Below, one piece after another: positions 21,416-33,563 of a stretch of 64,000 bases of DNA. This stretch comes from Zygnema cylindricum (taxonomy: Eukaryota; Streptophyta; Zygnematophyceae; Zygnematales; Zygnemataceae). A program made the position numbers and the translations under genes. The notes under the pieces were generated by a model. That model was not told where the DNA came from, searched no databases, and saw only the letters and a program-made list of their open reading frames with translations. The number at the start of each line of letters is the position of its first letter. Position 1 is the stretch's first letter. The stretch covers positions 1 through 64,000 of the forward strand of contig JBBHKE010000586.1 of assembly GCA_037447655.1 (NCBI GenBank). The letters run 5' to 3'.

Positions 21416-22314
21416 CACCGTGAGTTGCCTATTTGTGTTAATAATTTTTTCGCCACTTAAAACATCTTTTATCCGTACACACATGTTCGACTTTCAAATT
21501 GAGACCACCAATCGGAAAATGAGGATGTCACCTTTCAATCACAACCGTCACATCCAAAATCCGAAAAGTGTCTACGGAGAAAAGATGTTTAAGGGTGGCC
21601 TTCCATTAGGTGTTTCAGTAATTGTACAGAAATATTTACTGAAGGGCGTGCTTTCCATTAGGTTGCGTAAGTAAACCACTTTTTATTTGCATGGCTCATT
21701 CTGGTTGGTAGCAGGCAGGTTAATATTAGATGCTTAAAATCTTGAAAAAATCTTATAATGCAAAGTCTGAATGCAATATCTGTACGAGCGGAGATAATAG
21801 CTGTACCAGCGGAGGTAATTAATGACTCGTACAGAGGGCATTATAATACTACCCAAAATGTCAAAACGGAAAGACAAAAAGGCGGCGGCAAACTTTGATG
21901 GTGGGAGCGTGACGGGATACTTTTGGCGGATTCGCAACCACCCTGGCGGAAGGCACATGGCCCATGCGACGTGTACAAACATACGCGAGCGCTCATCGTG
22001 AATTTTATTTTCCTTTTCCACGCGGCCCAGTTTTTACACTTTTAGTCTCCGCAAAGTCTCCTCCTTCTGCACGGTCGCCACAGATTGTAGGGTTGGTGAC
22101 GTGGCGTATCGAATAAAAAATGTAATGGCATCCAATGGTCAGAATATACGCCTACAACCTTGGAGAATTTTCCGTAATGATGTTTTCCCTGGAAAAAAAA
22201 ATGGTACGGACATGTACGAAACATACGACCCTCAGTAAACAACCCCTTTTTTCGCTAATGGAAGGCCACCCTAAGTGGCGAAAAAAACATTAACCCTAAT
22301 AGCGATTCACGGTG
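21416..22314. mobile_element. TA-flanked long-TIR element, interrupted
   Basis: Ends CACCGTGAGTTGCC and inverted CACCGTGAATCGCT. Similarity continues inward through TTCGCCACTTAAAACATCTTT, giving TIRs of about 50 bp or more. TA flanks at 21414-21415 and 22315-22316. With the 679-bp insert and its 3-bp TSD removed it is about 217 bp, nearly all inverted repeat. Confidence 0.75.
21593..22271. mobile_element. TAA-flanked TIR element G (PIF/Harbinger-like), nested
   Basis: Perfect 17-bp TIR GGGTGGCCTTCCATTAG at both ends and TAA on both sides (21590-21592, 22272-22274). Removing the insert and one TAA restores the sequence TTTAAGTGGCG seen uninterrupted at 20740. A 3-bp TAA target duplication is typical of PIF/Harbinger MITEs. 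No transposase. Confidence 0.8.
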
Positions 22315-22615
22315 TAATGTTAGAGTTAGTGAAGGTGTGTAACACAATTTTCCAAATCTTAACGATGTTAATGATTACATGTATACACCAGAACAAATAG
22401 TGTGGCTCGATTAAGAAAGTAATAAAAAATAATATTGTTGTTATAAAATTTCCTTTGTTTAGCTTTAAGGAAGTTTGGATCGAAATTATTTGTTAGTGAG
22501 GAAATAAGTTGATTCTTGACTTGTGTTTGGGATAACTTTGACAATGTCTATTTATCAAACAGTCACTTATCGCGGAAAGGGTATAATATCGATAGGTCAA
22601 AATAATGATGAGCGT

Positions 22616-23062
22616 CAGAGGTCGCAAACGGTTAACCGAAACCGTAACCGACCTTTAACCGACCGCTCGCGTCAGATCCGGAACGGTTTCGGTTACCAAA
22701 TTTAGCGGGTCGGGCGGATTCGGGCAGGTGATTCAAGAAAAAAATAATGTTTATGGTCGGGTAAGCAAAAAACGAAAAGAATTGAAGGTTTTGTTGTGTC
22801 AATACTATCCAACATTATTGTACTTTGTACTTTTGGTATCGTGGAAGGTATAAGGAAGATGTACCACTTATCATGTACTTATTCGGGTACGGGTAGTCGC
22901 GAGAAATCGAGTTTCGGTTAACTACTTTTTTCGTAAACTCGTTTCGGGTAACGGTCAATAATTTTGGAGCGTGACATAACCCGGTAGGTCGTCGGGTACT
23001 CAGATTTTGAAAAAAAAAACGGTCAGTTCGGTTATCTAAAATTTTGACTTTTGCGACCTCTG
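22616..23062. mobile_element. hAT-like MITE, 447 bp
   Basis: Inverted ends CAGAGGTCGCAAA with 8-bp flanks ATGAGCGT (22608-22615) and ACGTGCGT (23063-23070), six of eight identical. Subterminal regions are full of GGTTACGG/CCGAAACCG/CGGGTA words in both orientations, as usual for hAT ends. Non-coding. Confidence 0.7.
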
Positions 23063-23210
23063 ACGTGCGTACAACATTTTGTTAATACGCTACAGAAATA
23101 GACAACATACGACAAAATGCTGTCTGTAATCGACAATATAGTTGATGCGAAATCAAACAAATTTCACCGTACGACATAGGAGATTTATCGTGACCAGTCA
23201 AATTGAGTTA

Positions 23211-24428
23211 GGGTAACCTTCCATCAAGCGAAAAGTGGGGTTGTTTACTAGAAAAAGTACCTTTTCGTACTAATTCGTACTGCTTTTTTTTTTTTTACAA
23301 AAGATGTTTACGAGAAATTCGTTAAGATTCTCGAGACTTTTTGGCGAAAAATTTGACCGTCCGATTTCGAATTTTCGAGGCAATCCAAGTGTCCGTCTGT
23401 CTGTCCGTAACATCATCACGTGACATGTGGTAAAATTAATGATTCTTCCGACGTTTGTGATTGGCAGTGTGAGTTCTGGGGAATCAGTTTTTGTACTTTA
23501 CCGGGCAATCGATTCAGTTCTTTGCTCGACACTGTGTCTTTATTTTTTGGCTCGTAGCACGTCGTGCGTAGCACGTGTGAACAAATGACGACCAAAAAGC
23601 ACGAGGCAAGAAGGCTGGAAACGACTACAAACCGACAAAATACACTTGTTAAAGACAAACATTGGAATAAACATTGTAAAACAAAAAATCGAAGGCTAGG
23701 AGTCTAGGACAAGGCTTTGCGTAAGACCTTGGTTCCATTAAGCGGTTTCAGTAAACGTGAAAAATGCGTTTACTTAAGCCTTCGTTCCATTGTGTCGGGT
23801 CAGTAACCGACTTCATTTTTGCGTGGCGCATGCTGGTTGGCTCCACAAAATAAAATATTACGATCGTGCAAATCTATATACAATCTTTGACAGCAAAGTG
23901 TGACTACATAGCTGTACCACCAGAGGTAAAAAGTTACTCGTACGAGGTATTGGATAAAATTTGTACCGGCGAACGAAAATTAAGATTTGTAAAAGGGTAC
24001 GAAAATGTCAGAATGGTTAGTGGATGGCAACAAGAGCGTGAAAGAATATCTTCTGTCAAAGATTTTCTCACAACTTCAGGTGGCCTCGCAATCACCCTGG
24101 TGTAAGGCACATGGCATATGCGACGTGTAGCCACCCGATCTCGTGTCAATAGTGGATATTTTTTCACTTTCACGCGTGGCACAGTGCTATTCGTTCAAGC
24201 TCTTAACATAGACCTACTTTGTTCACTTGTTGCAAACTGAAAGGTTCGACCGATAGTGTATCGGATTCTACATCCGACACTTCATGTTTTACGCCCATAA
24301 CCTCGGAGAATCAAATCGATCATTCCGTAACTTTGTTTTTGTGATAAAAACAAAAAAATGGTACGGTACTATAAAAAACAGTACGGCCTTCAGTAAACAA
24401 CCTCATTTTTTCCCTAATGGAACTCCAC
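23211..24428. mobile_element. Degenerate GGGTG-family (TAA) elements
   Basis: 23211-23700 begins GGGTAACCTTCCATCAAGCG after TTA and resembles the left end of element J at 25383 (shared GGCGAAAAA and GATTCT words). 23727-24428 aligns along its length with element G (shared AGTAAACG, GCTGGTTGG, CACCCTGG, GGCACATGG, GCGACGTGTA) and ends TAATGGAACTCCAC. TSDs are not clear. They may be one element or a truncated one beside a complete one. Confidence 0.5.
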
Positions 24429-24493
24429 AAAGCAAAAAGTACGTCAAAGTGTAAAGTAGAGTGTTCGACGTGGCAGGCATTTTCTTCTTACGT

Positions 24494-24946
24494 ACACCGC
24501 CAATCGTTATTAGCGTTGTGTACGCTAATTCAGTCCCGCTTTTTTTTTTATTATTCTCAAATAGAATTATCCATACTATTTAAAAAAAACCTAATTCCTA
24601 ATTAGAATAGACGATTTCTTCGAAAATTTTCAAATTCCCAATTAGCGTAAACCACGCTAATTATTCGTAAACGCTAAAAAAACTTACACGCTAATAACGA
24701 TTGGTGGTGTATCTTTTCGACAAAGTCGGTACATATCCCAACTACACCGCGAATCGTAATTAGAGTAAAGAAAAAATTAGAGTAAAAAAAGAGAAAAAAT
24801 TAATTAGAGTTATGAACTCTAATTTGTATGATATAACTTTTTCAAAAAGAATTATACTCTAATTTTTTTAAGTACACCGCGAATCGTAATTAGAGTCAAT
24901 TACTCTAATTCGGTCGCTCGAAATTTTGACTCTATCACATCAAATA
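24494..24946. repeat. Duplicated 454-bp MITE block, copy 2
   Basis: Near-identical partner of 20160-20613 in the same orientation, 4.3 kb away. Here elements D and F continue beyond the block to proper right ends, so this copy is the more complete version. Confidence 0.85.
24496..24709. mobile_element. TA-flanked TIR element C, copy 2
   Basis: Same TIRs as 20162-20376, TA at 24494-24495 and 24710-24711. Confidence 0.8.
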
Positions 24947-25374
24947 GAGTAAATGATTCTAATTTTTTCATTATGCTATTTAAGGTAAGGTTTAACTAGC
25001 GTTTTTAATTCTAATACACGTTCGTTTTAAATAGTATGGAGTACGGACGACGTCTGACCGTGCAAAATTGTACTTTTATAAGTAGAAAAGTACAAAAATG
25101 ATTAAATACAGGCCATTATCATGTAACTGCATTTTAACAAAACGCGTAGTGCAACCGTCATAGTGACGATAAACTGTACGTTTTGTCAGATTCTGTACGA
25201 ATACCTTATTTACAGTAGAGGATATTAGCTTGCCAAATTAGAGTACACCGCATAAATTAGAGTAGGTTCTTTTTTGAAACAGTTTTATCACATAAATTAG
25301 AGTAAATTACTCTGATTATTTTTTTCTCTTTTTTTACTCTAATTTTTTCATTACTCTAATTACGATGCGCGGTG
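24875..25374. mobile_element. TA-flanked TIR element F nested in D
   Basis: Ends CACCGCGAATCGTAATTAGA and inverted CACCGCGCATCGTAATTAGA; TA at 24873-24874 and 25375-25376. It is 500 bp, in opposite orientation to element B. Non-coding, rich in ATTAGAGTA subterminal words. Confidence 0.8.
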
Positions 25375-25382
25375 TACTCTAA

Positions 25383-26660
25383 GGGTGAACCTCCATCAGG
25401 CGAAAAGTGAGGTTCATTATTGGAAAAAGTGTATTTTCGTACAGGTCCAAGTCATTTTCCTACCTGGCCGTACCGTATTTTTTTTATATATAAAACATGT
25501 TTACTGGAGATACGTTAAGATTCTCCAAGCTTTTTGGCGAAAAACTTCCACCCTCCGATTTTTTATTTTCGACGCAAAAGCCCCTTCTATCCATTTTTAG
25601 GCGAGTCTCCTCAACTGTGCCCGAGAGGAGACTTGCCAGGTACACCGCGAATCGCTATTAGCGTACATGACGCTAATTGGGGTACCCCTTTTTTTGGGGC
25701 AAATTCTCAAATAGAATAAAGTACGCTAAATGTTTTTGCACGTTATTTGAGGTACCCCGCTCAATGCGGTTCATAACTGTAATTTAGTTCCCTTTTAAAT
25801 AGTGTGGTGTACGGACAGCCAGATCTGTACTATTTCGTACATTTTTAAGTTTAAAAGTACATAAAATATAATAATATATAATTGCGTAAATATTTTCCGG
25901 CATACGCAGATGTCAAAAAAACGCGACGGCGTACGATTTGAACAGTTTCGTACATATTCATGTTTTAGTGTGGACATATTATGTGCTGAAAATTTTTACA
26001 AAGCAGTTTACAAATTAGAGTACATGATAAATTAGTATCATGGTGTACCCGAAAAAACACAATTTACCGTAAAGTACGCTAATTGTTTCATTACGCTATC
26101 TATTTCATTACGCTAATAGCGATTCACGGTGTACTTGACTTGTCTATTGGTCCTCTTGGAAGCAGAAACGTATCATCCACGGCGGACGAGCGATGACGAC
26201 CTCACAATTGCCAAAGGCCACGTGCCTTCGTGCAAGACAGATTTGAAAGCGACGAAAAAATCTCTGCCGGAGGATACCTTTCTGACGACACTTCTCCTTC
26301 GTGGAAATGACATTGCATATAAAACAAAACAACAAACGATAAGGTACACAGTTTCATTTTAAAAGGATTTCAAAACGGTTGGTACAACGAAATGACAGGA
26401 ACGTACAAGTTGTACATTCATGTTGCGCTCATAGATATTTCAGTTTGTGTTCATCCGTACATACGCCGTCCAGATTTTGTGCTTTTCAAATCTTCCATTA
26501 TTCTCGGCCGGTTGAACATTATCTTACGTGGTTCCAATCGAAATCCAACACGTAATCATTTTTTGCCTCGCATGCACGTCCTGATGGAGAAGTGATACAA
26601 ATATTACTGTCAGTAAACGTGGCCATGCAATTACTGGGAAAGAGTGATGAAGGTTCACCC
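25383..26660. mobile_element. TAA-flanked TIR element J nested in D
   Basis: Ends GGGTGAACCTCCATC and inverted GGGTGAACCTTCATC, with TAA at 25380-25382 and 26661-26663. Removing it restores CTCTAATTTGGCACGC, which is present intact in element B. It is 1278 bp including nested element I. No recognisable transposase. Confidence 0.8.
25643..26131. mobile_element. TA-flanked TIR element I nested in J
   Basis: Ends CACCGCGAATCGCTATTAGC and inverted CACCGTGAATCGCTATTAGC; TA at 25641-25642 and 26132-26133. 489 bp, non-coding. Confidence 0.8.
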
Positions 26661-27026
26661 TAATTTGGCACGCTGATATCTCTACTGTAAATAAGTATTC
26701 GTACAGAATCTGACAAAAAGTACAGTTTATCGTCACTATGCCATTTGCACTACGCGGTTAGTTAAAACGCAGTTATATAATAACAATATGTATAAAATAA
26801 TTATTTGAACCTTTTCACTTATAAAGGTACAATTTTGCACAGTCGAACATCGTCTGTACTCCACACTATTTACAACGAACCCACGTTATAATTTTTAACG
26901 CTAATTTAACATTACCTTAAATAGTATAATGGAAAATTTGAATCAATTACTCTATTTACCGTGATAAAGTCGAAATTTAGGGCGACCGAATTAGCGTTAT
27001 TTACTCTAATTACTGTTCGAGGTGTA

Positions 27027-28854
27027 TCGTAAATCACCCTATAGCTACCGTAATTTTACCGTACAATTTTTGTAAGTTGTCCGTCCAGTTTACCGGAAAT
27101 AAAGTACCACGCGTTTTTCTGCGATTTTTTCAAAAGTCACGAATTATACGTAAAAATCGGAAAAAATGAAAAAATCACGCTATTTGAACAACATCGGTAT
27201 TCCGATACCTTTTCGCACTTTTAAGCGACGGCATGTTTCTAAACATAGTTGTTCAAATCGAACGATTTTTTCATTTTTTATTTCGATGTACTTTAGTTCG
27301 ATAAATGAACAAACAGTTTACGAAAACCGTATGTTATTTTACTGCAACTGTACGTTTTTTACGGGAAATGTACGAAAATTGACGAAAACATACATTGCAA
27401 GTATTTGTACTTTCTGTTTGGTAAATTGAACAAAAAGTTTACGGGAAATGTACGAAATTGTATCGGAAATGTACGGACTATTACGAAAAGAGACGGAAGT
27501 TTTACGAAAAATGTACAAACTGCGGTTCATGTAAAACTCAAATATTTTACATGTATAGAATCATTAGCATTTTTTCAAATCGACATTTCCGATTTCTACG
27601 TGTTATTCGCTTGTTGAATCGTGGGTAAAATACGGTTTGGACAACTATGCATAAAAGAGAAGAATGTATTACAGTTTGTGCATTAGGCATAAAATTTTAT
27701 ACGTAAATGATGAAATAATATAGAATACTGTAATACCAGATGTTAAACATGATATTATATAAAATTTATAATTTTATATAGTGTACTCATATAATATGAT
27801 ATTTTTGCATAGTTGTTCATAGCGTTTTGAGCGAACGATTCAATCGTGACGAATTATATGAACGGACGCATTCAACGTTTTAAACAAATCGTTAAAAATC
27901 GTAATGAAATTTCATCCGTATACTTCCCTACATAAAAAACAAAAAAAAAATACACAAAGCGCAGTTATAAGTTTTGCGTTAAATGAGCGCTAAACAATTA
28001 TGAATATTTAAATACGTATCACACTTACTTGTGTGTGATGGAAATTCTTCATCAAGTGGCAGGGCAGAATGTGAGAACAAGTTACGCCACTACATGGTAG
28101 ACCTGGGTTCAAAGGTTGACAAGCGCATTTTTTTTTCAAATCCGTCTGGCTGATCATATCTGACCGACAGCCATGGCCGCCTTCTCTCTCTATCTCTCTA
28201 ACATCACACGACTACAAAAAAATAAAGAAAAGACCATGTACAGTTGGCATTTTTCACATTCAACATTGCACAACATAAAAAAGCAAAATATTAAAATAAG
28301 ATCAATCATATTAATAAAAAAAAAAATACACATTGTGAAGGCTCTAATCCCTCCACTCTTGACGTTTCCAAGGAGATGACTTATAATCCGCGTCGCTTGG
28401 GCGTTATATTCGAAGTTATAATAAATACATACGCAAATTCAATTGGCTACAAGAATCCCACCATTTGCAGCCTTCATGTGCTCCCACTCATCTCCTCAAA
28501 TTTCGAACATGGTTGCTTCCTTTGAAGTCTGGAAGAGAGGATAGTAAAAAGCAAGAAAGGGAGGATGCTCTCAAGCTCATGGTTGTGATGCTTCATGCAA
28601 GAAAAATAATATGTAAAAATCTGTCAAAATAACACTCCACGTGGAGAATTCCATACGTCAGAATACAATGATCATCTTGACAACATTAGTGTGGACAAAC
28701 AGATGATAAAAACAATAAATAGACAAAAAAATTGCCAGCCCTGTCCCAATGTTGGGACTGTTGTGTTCACTCCCGAATCATCCAACCCCCCTCTTAGGTG
28801 TTTGACCTAAGATGCCCTCAAAACTGAAGTTCAAACCCCCATTTCACACTCTCT
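27027..28854. other. Non-coding, GTAC-rich then AT-rich
   Basis: 27290-27560 consists of loose iterations of TTTACG/AAATGTACG and is partly an inverted copy of 20041-20140. 27700-28020 is AT-rich. 28170-28850 has no recognised coding sequence. The 3' end of Gypsy-2 and its LTR might lie here but I could not place it. Confidence 0.4.
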
Positions 28855-29148
28855 TCAAAAGCAAAGTCTGCCAAGTTGGTCCCGACCTGCCCAATCCGTA
28901 GGTAAGCAAGAAGAATGCCAAGCTCGATTACATGCCACACATAATAAAATGTCTATAGTTTCGTAACCAGGGGCACAAAAGGAAGAATTAGAATATATAG
29001 GAGGAGAGGGAAAATAAGTGAAATGTAAGGAAGGGCTCCTCCTCGAGCCCTCGAAGGTGGCAAAGAGCCACATTAATTTGATTATATTTAACTCCCTTGC
29101 TGTATGCCCCTTCCAAAATTAACACTCCTTTAGGGAAAACATCAACCA
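28855..29148 (-). pseudogene. Gypsy-2 pol C-terminus with PHD-finger-like segment
   Basis: Just past the Copia-B insertion the minus strand continues the integrase tail (a worn NVALCHL word in one frame matches the usual N-x-x-x-C-H-L). It then reads FCAPGYETIDILLCVACNR followed by AWHSSCLPTDW. The C-x2-C-x4-H-x2-C-L core with the preceding I-L-L and following W is the middle of a PHD finger; the first and last zinc pairs are damaged. A stop follows at 28855. PHD fingers bind histone H3 tails, so the segment may have guided integration. This link is inference. Confidence 0.55.
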
Positions 29149-29296
29149 CTTAATGCAATTTTGTGTCCCCCATTTGGACCAAAATTAAGAAGCCTTTAGG
29201 TAGTTTTTCACTAACCCACTTACAACTATAGCAACTGCAACCCAAGCAGGCAAATAGATAAACTGGCTGCACCCCTGTGCAGTCTGGACTCCCCTA

Positions 29297-29656
29297 AGTC
29301 CACATCAAAAAGAATCACTGAAAATGCCCAACCAGACGATTAATTATGAAGTGGCAAAGATGCCAATATTTATACAAGCATGTTGGGAGAGAGGCGGCTA
29401 CCTCCTCAATTCACTAAGTCCTAAACCCCTCGCATAACCCCTATCTATTGATGTACGAACCAATCAGAGGACTGTAAGTCCACATCAAAAAGAATCACTG
29501 AAAATGCCCAACCAAACGATTAATTATGAAGTGGCAAAGATGCCAATATTTATACAAGCATGTTGGGAGAGAGGCGGCTACCTCCTCAATTCACTAAGTC
29601 CTAAACCCCTCGCATAACCCCTATCTATTGATGTACGAACCAATCAGAGGACTGTA
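29297..29656. repeat. 180-bp tandem duplication
   Basis: Two head-to-tail copies (29297-29476, 29477-29656), starting AGTCCACATCAAAAAG and ending CAGAGGACTGTA. I see one difference (CCAGACG versus CCAAACG). Very recent. Confidence 0.95.
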
Positions 29657-30044
29657 TAGTACAGAAAGGTACTAGAGCCGATGTACTTTCTGTGAGGCCT
29701 GTGTACGACAAGGCCATGGAGTGAACGCCTGTCTTCTTCGGACTCGTCCTCATGCTCCCGGGATTCCCGCTTCCCAATGATATCTTGCCATGTGTCGTCA
29801 AGTCATGTCACGTCTAAAAACCGCCAAGGAGGCCATTCCGGGATCTCGACGATGACGCGGGCCGTTCGATCCAAACCAGCTTTTAATGCTCGCCGTTCAA
29901 AACAAATGTCCGGTACATTTGTTTCGTGCGTACTATAAAAACTTAACTAGTTTATATGTCCGCTAATAGTAATGCCGTTAATCGGATTAATGTCCTAGTC
30001 ACTGTTTAAATAGCAATCACACCCAATGTATCCTAACAGAATTC

Positions 30045-30112
30045 TAAGACTGACTGGTTAGGGTTGACGGCTACGCCTCGCCCTACCAGTCGGAGGTTCG
30101 AGTCCTACGGTA
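30045..30112 (+). other. tRNA-like A/B box segment in Copia-B 3' LTR
   Basis: The plus strand (antisense to the element) reads GACTGGTTAGGGTTGACGGC and, 25 bp later, GGTTCGAGTCC, a perfect Pol III B box (GGTTCGANTCC). Same layout as at 36728-36795. No proper acceptor stem or CCA, so it is not a tRNA gene. Confidence 0.5.
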
Positions 30113-30286
30113 CTCAACCTTTTTGGTTGAGAGTGACTTAGGTCACTCTTTAGCCCTTCCTATGGAGTTAAGGCAGCCATGGCTCCACCCCCCTCTCTCT
30201 CCTTAATTGACTACAACAACTATGGGGGCTAGAGAGAGAAGGTGGAGGCAGACTGCCTATGATTTTCTTTTAGCTAATTTAACTAA

Positions 30287-33200
30287 TTAAGACCTAGAAA
30301 ATACCCACCCGAAATCTAGTGATTTCAACACTCCTCTTATTTTCCAGTCTAATTTCAGTTTCTCTTTTAAACCACATTTTTCTCTACAATACTTTAGCTT
30401 GGGTGAGGGCACATGTTTTGTCATCATATCAGCCACTATTTCCCCATCACCCCTATACACCAGATTCACAATTTTATTTTCTACCTTTTCCCTCACAATA
30501 CTTAGCCTTATATCCATATGCTTAGCCTTGAAATGATGTTTTGGATTGGCTCCTATTGCAATTGCAGCCTGAATATCACAAAATACTTCATGCACTCCCT
30601 TTTTCATATACCCCAGTTCTTGCAACAAAGATTTGACCCACATCAGCTCTTTCACAGCAGAACAAGAGACCATGTACTCAGCCTCCATAGTGGACCGAGC
30701 GACCACCTTTTGTTGCTTGCTGCTCCAATAGCAAGCACCCCCCCCCACATACAATACATACCCTGAAGTATATCTTCTCATGGGTGCATCCCCATAACTG
30801 GCATCACTCCTAGTAGTGATGTCAGTGTGCTCCCCTCCCAAATGGAGCCTTAAATCCATAGTTCCCACTAGGTATCTCATCACTCTCTTAGCTGCCTCCC
30901 AGTCTCTGTACCTTGGATCATTAAGACTTTTACTGATGACTCCAATTGCTGCTGCTATGTCCGGTCTAGTACAATTCATAAAGAAAATCAAACTTCCTAC
31001 AACCTGCCTTTAAGGAATAGACTTCATAAATTGTCTCTCTTCTGGACTCATCTGATCATCTAGTAATATCACCCCTCCTTCTACGCTCCCATCACTTAAT
31101 TTCTTCATGTCCATGGGAGTGGTACAACTGTTTGCCTTTTCATCTGAAATTTCTCAAGCATATTTCCTATAGCTTCTTTCTGAGTAAGTTTGATTATCCT
31201 CTTCCCCCTATCTCTTTCTATTTGAATTCCAAGAATATATTTAGCCTCCCCTAAATCCTTCATGTCAAATTTGCTTCTAAGATCTTTCTTTAACTTATTT
31301 TTCTTTTCCATAGATTTACTAAATACTAGCAAATCATCCACATAAATTGCAATAAAAGTCACACCATTCTCATCCTCAAACATATAAATAGAATGGTCAG
31401 AACTGATCCGAATATACCCCAGTCTGGTAAGAAACTCATCTAGTTTCTTATTCCATTGTCTGGGGGCATGCTTCAGTCCATATAAGGACTTTATATGTTT
31501 GCAGAATTTGCTTTCCTCTCCTTCCTCTACAAAACCTTTTGGTTGCCGCATGAAGATTTCCTCCTCCAGTTCACCGTTGAGGAAGGTCTTCTTAATATCC
31601 ATCTGATGTTATTCCATGTCTTCCGCTGCTGCTAAACGAAGGAGAATCCTTATAGATGGGAATCGCACTACGAAAGCAAAGGTCTCCTCATAATCTATCC
31701 CCTCTTTTTGGGTGAACCCCTTTGCCACCAACCGAGCCTTATATCTCTCAATGGTATTATCTGGGTTCAGTTTTAGTTAAAATACCCATTTACAACCAAA
31801 AGGTTTTCTAACTGGTGGAAAATCCACCAGCTCCCAAGTATTTGCCTCCATAATTGAAGCCATCTCATCATTTAAGGCTCTCACCCATCTCTCTTTCTTC
31901 GGACTATCCATTGCCTCCGAGTATGACTAAGGCTCATCTGGGTGAGAAAGCTTTGTTACCTTGTGAGCAGCCTGTTTTTCTTGAAGCCTTTTGCTGCTCT
32001 TTTGTCCTCCCTCAAACTTTGAAGCTGGAATGGAGGGAAGTCTTGGATTCCTCCCTACTGTCTCATCAGCTCCCCTATCCATGGAAACCGGTTCTGACTC
32101 CTCTTCCTCTCTCTCCTCAAAGTGTGTAGGAATATGAGGGGATTTCGGTATATCTCCCCCATCTTTTATCTCTTTGGATCTGAAATCATGTTTTCACTAG
32201 TGTCCTTTCTGGGAAGATCTAAGTCCTCCTCACTCTCAGACTCAAAACTGATTCTTGTTTTCTTAGTGTATTTGAAAAGATCAAAAGACTTCCCTTCATC
32301 CATGACAACTAGATGCTTTACCAGAATGATATCTTGTTTAGCTAAGTCATAGACTCTATATCCCTTGGCATCCTCGTCATATCCCGGTTTCCTTTTAGCA
32401 TCTAGTTTCCGGTTTTTTCAATCTGTGTCAAGACTGTAAACTTGACTACCGAATACTTTCAAGTGAGAGATATTCGATTTCCTTCCAACCCATCTCTCAT
32501 AAGGGGTCATCTCTTTAATAGTTGTAGTAATGACTCTATTCTTAATGTAGTTAGCACAGTTCATGGCTTCTGTCCAAAATCTTTTTCCTATTTTCTTATC
32601 CGCCAACATAGTGCAAACACTATCTCCCAAAGTCCAAGTTCACCTCTCAGCTACCCCATTCTGTTCTGGATTATTTGGTACAGTTTTCTGATGCTGAACT
32701 CCCTCATCTCTGAAATAATCCTCAAACTGGTTAGAGGTGTACTCTCCCCCATTATCACTCTATATTCTCTTAATGGGGGTTCTGTGCAACTTCTCACTCC
32801 AGGCTTTGTATTCTTCAAAGTATTTTGGTGTTTCAGACTTTGTTTTTAAGGAGTAGACTCTGGAATATCTGGAATAATCAACAGTAATTGTCAGCATATA
32901 CCTCTTCCCCCTAATCGAAGGTACTCTTGCTGGTCTCCAGATATCTGTGTGGACCAGATCTAGTACTTTCTCACCTCTATATGTGGCAGCTTTGGGAAAA
33001 AGAAGTCTGTGAGCCTTACCTTGGGCACAACCACATCAATCATCCATCATTTTATTATCCCCAAACTGAATGCCTTCTACTACACCCAGCTTCTTCATTT
33101 CCCTCAGTCTATCAAAATGCACATTTCCCTAACGTTTATGCCAGATCATCAAGCTAGGGACACCACCATATTAAGCAATTTTCTTTTGATTACTCAAGTT

Positions 33201-33560
33201 AAGCCTAAATATTCCTTGGCTACCTTTATCTACTGTGAAGTAGACTTCATCTCCATACTTAGCTGTAAAGACTCCCTTTCTAGTGAAAGTATCAAAATCC
33301 TTGTCATCTAATACAGAGGTAGATACAAGATTCTTACTCAGCTAAGGAATGTAGAGCACATCTGAAAAAGTTAGAATAGAAGTCTTACACTCCACTAAGA
33401 CTTTCAGATCTACCGAGCCCACTAGATCTGTGGTAACTACTCTCCCATCCCCATACTCTATTTCCACAGTAGGGATCTTTCTTAGCTTAGTGAAGAGGTG
33501 CCTGTCACAACACATATGCATGGATGCACATGAGTCGATGATCCATCCCTCATCTGGAGC
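30287..33560 (-). pseudogene. Copia-B protease, integrase, RT and RNase H
   Basis: Fragments in order: protease region near 33530-33550, integrase near 33150-32420 (CANYIKNRV, TPYERWVGRKSNISHLKVFG), RT at 31602-31105 (M-D-I-K-K-T-F, YGLKHAPRQWNKKLDEF, AIYVDDLLVFSKS intact) and RNase H at 30991-30287 (SDASYGDAPMRR, STMEAEYM, FCDIQAAIAI, VADMMTKHV). Frames change several times. The last frame reads on into the LTR. Confidence 0.85.
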
Positions 33561-33563
33561 TTC

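Larger units (their letters stand above)
24745..27024. mobile_element. TA-flanked TIR element D, split by two insertions
   Basis: Left end CACCGCGAATCGTAATTAGA; the right end reads ...TTACTCTAATTACTGTTCGAGGTG, a worn match. TA flanks at 24743-24744 and 27025-27026. Pieces 24745-24874, 25375-25382 and 26661-27024 line up in order with element B at 4212 (shared TTTAAGTACTCTAATTTGGC, split by inserts). That leaves about 500 bp once F and J are removed. Confidence 0.75.
29154..30330 (-). repeat. 3' LTR of Copia-B, with internal 180-bp tandem duplication
   Basis: Minus strand TGTTGAAATCACTAG ... GACACAAAATTGCA. 29297-29476 is repeated almost exactly at 29477-29656, which lengthens this LTR compared with its relatives. 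A tRNA-like A/B box pair lies at 30045-30112 on the plus strand. Confidence 0.8.

Noticed and set aside
29297-29656. CRISPR-like or satellite array
   Set aside because: Only two copies of 180 bp, inside an LTR; a simple tandem duplication.
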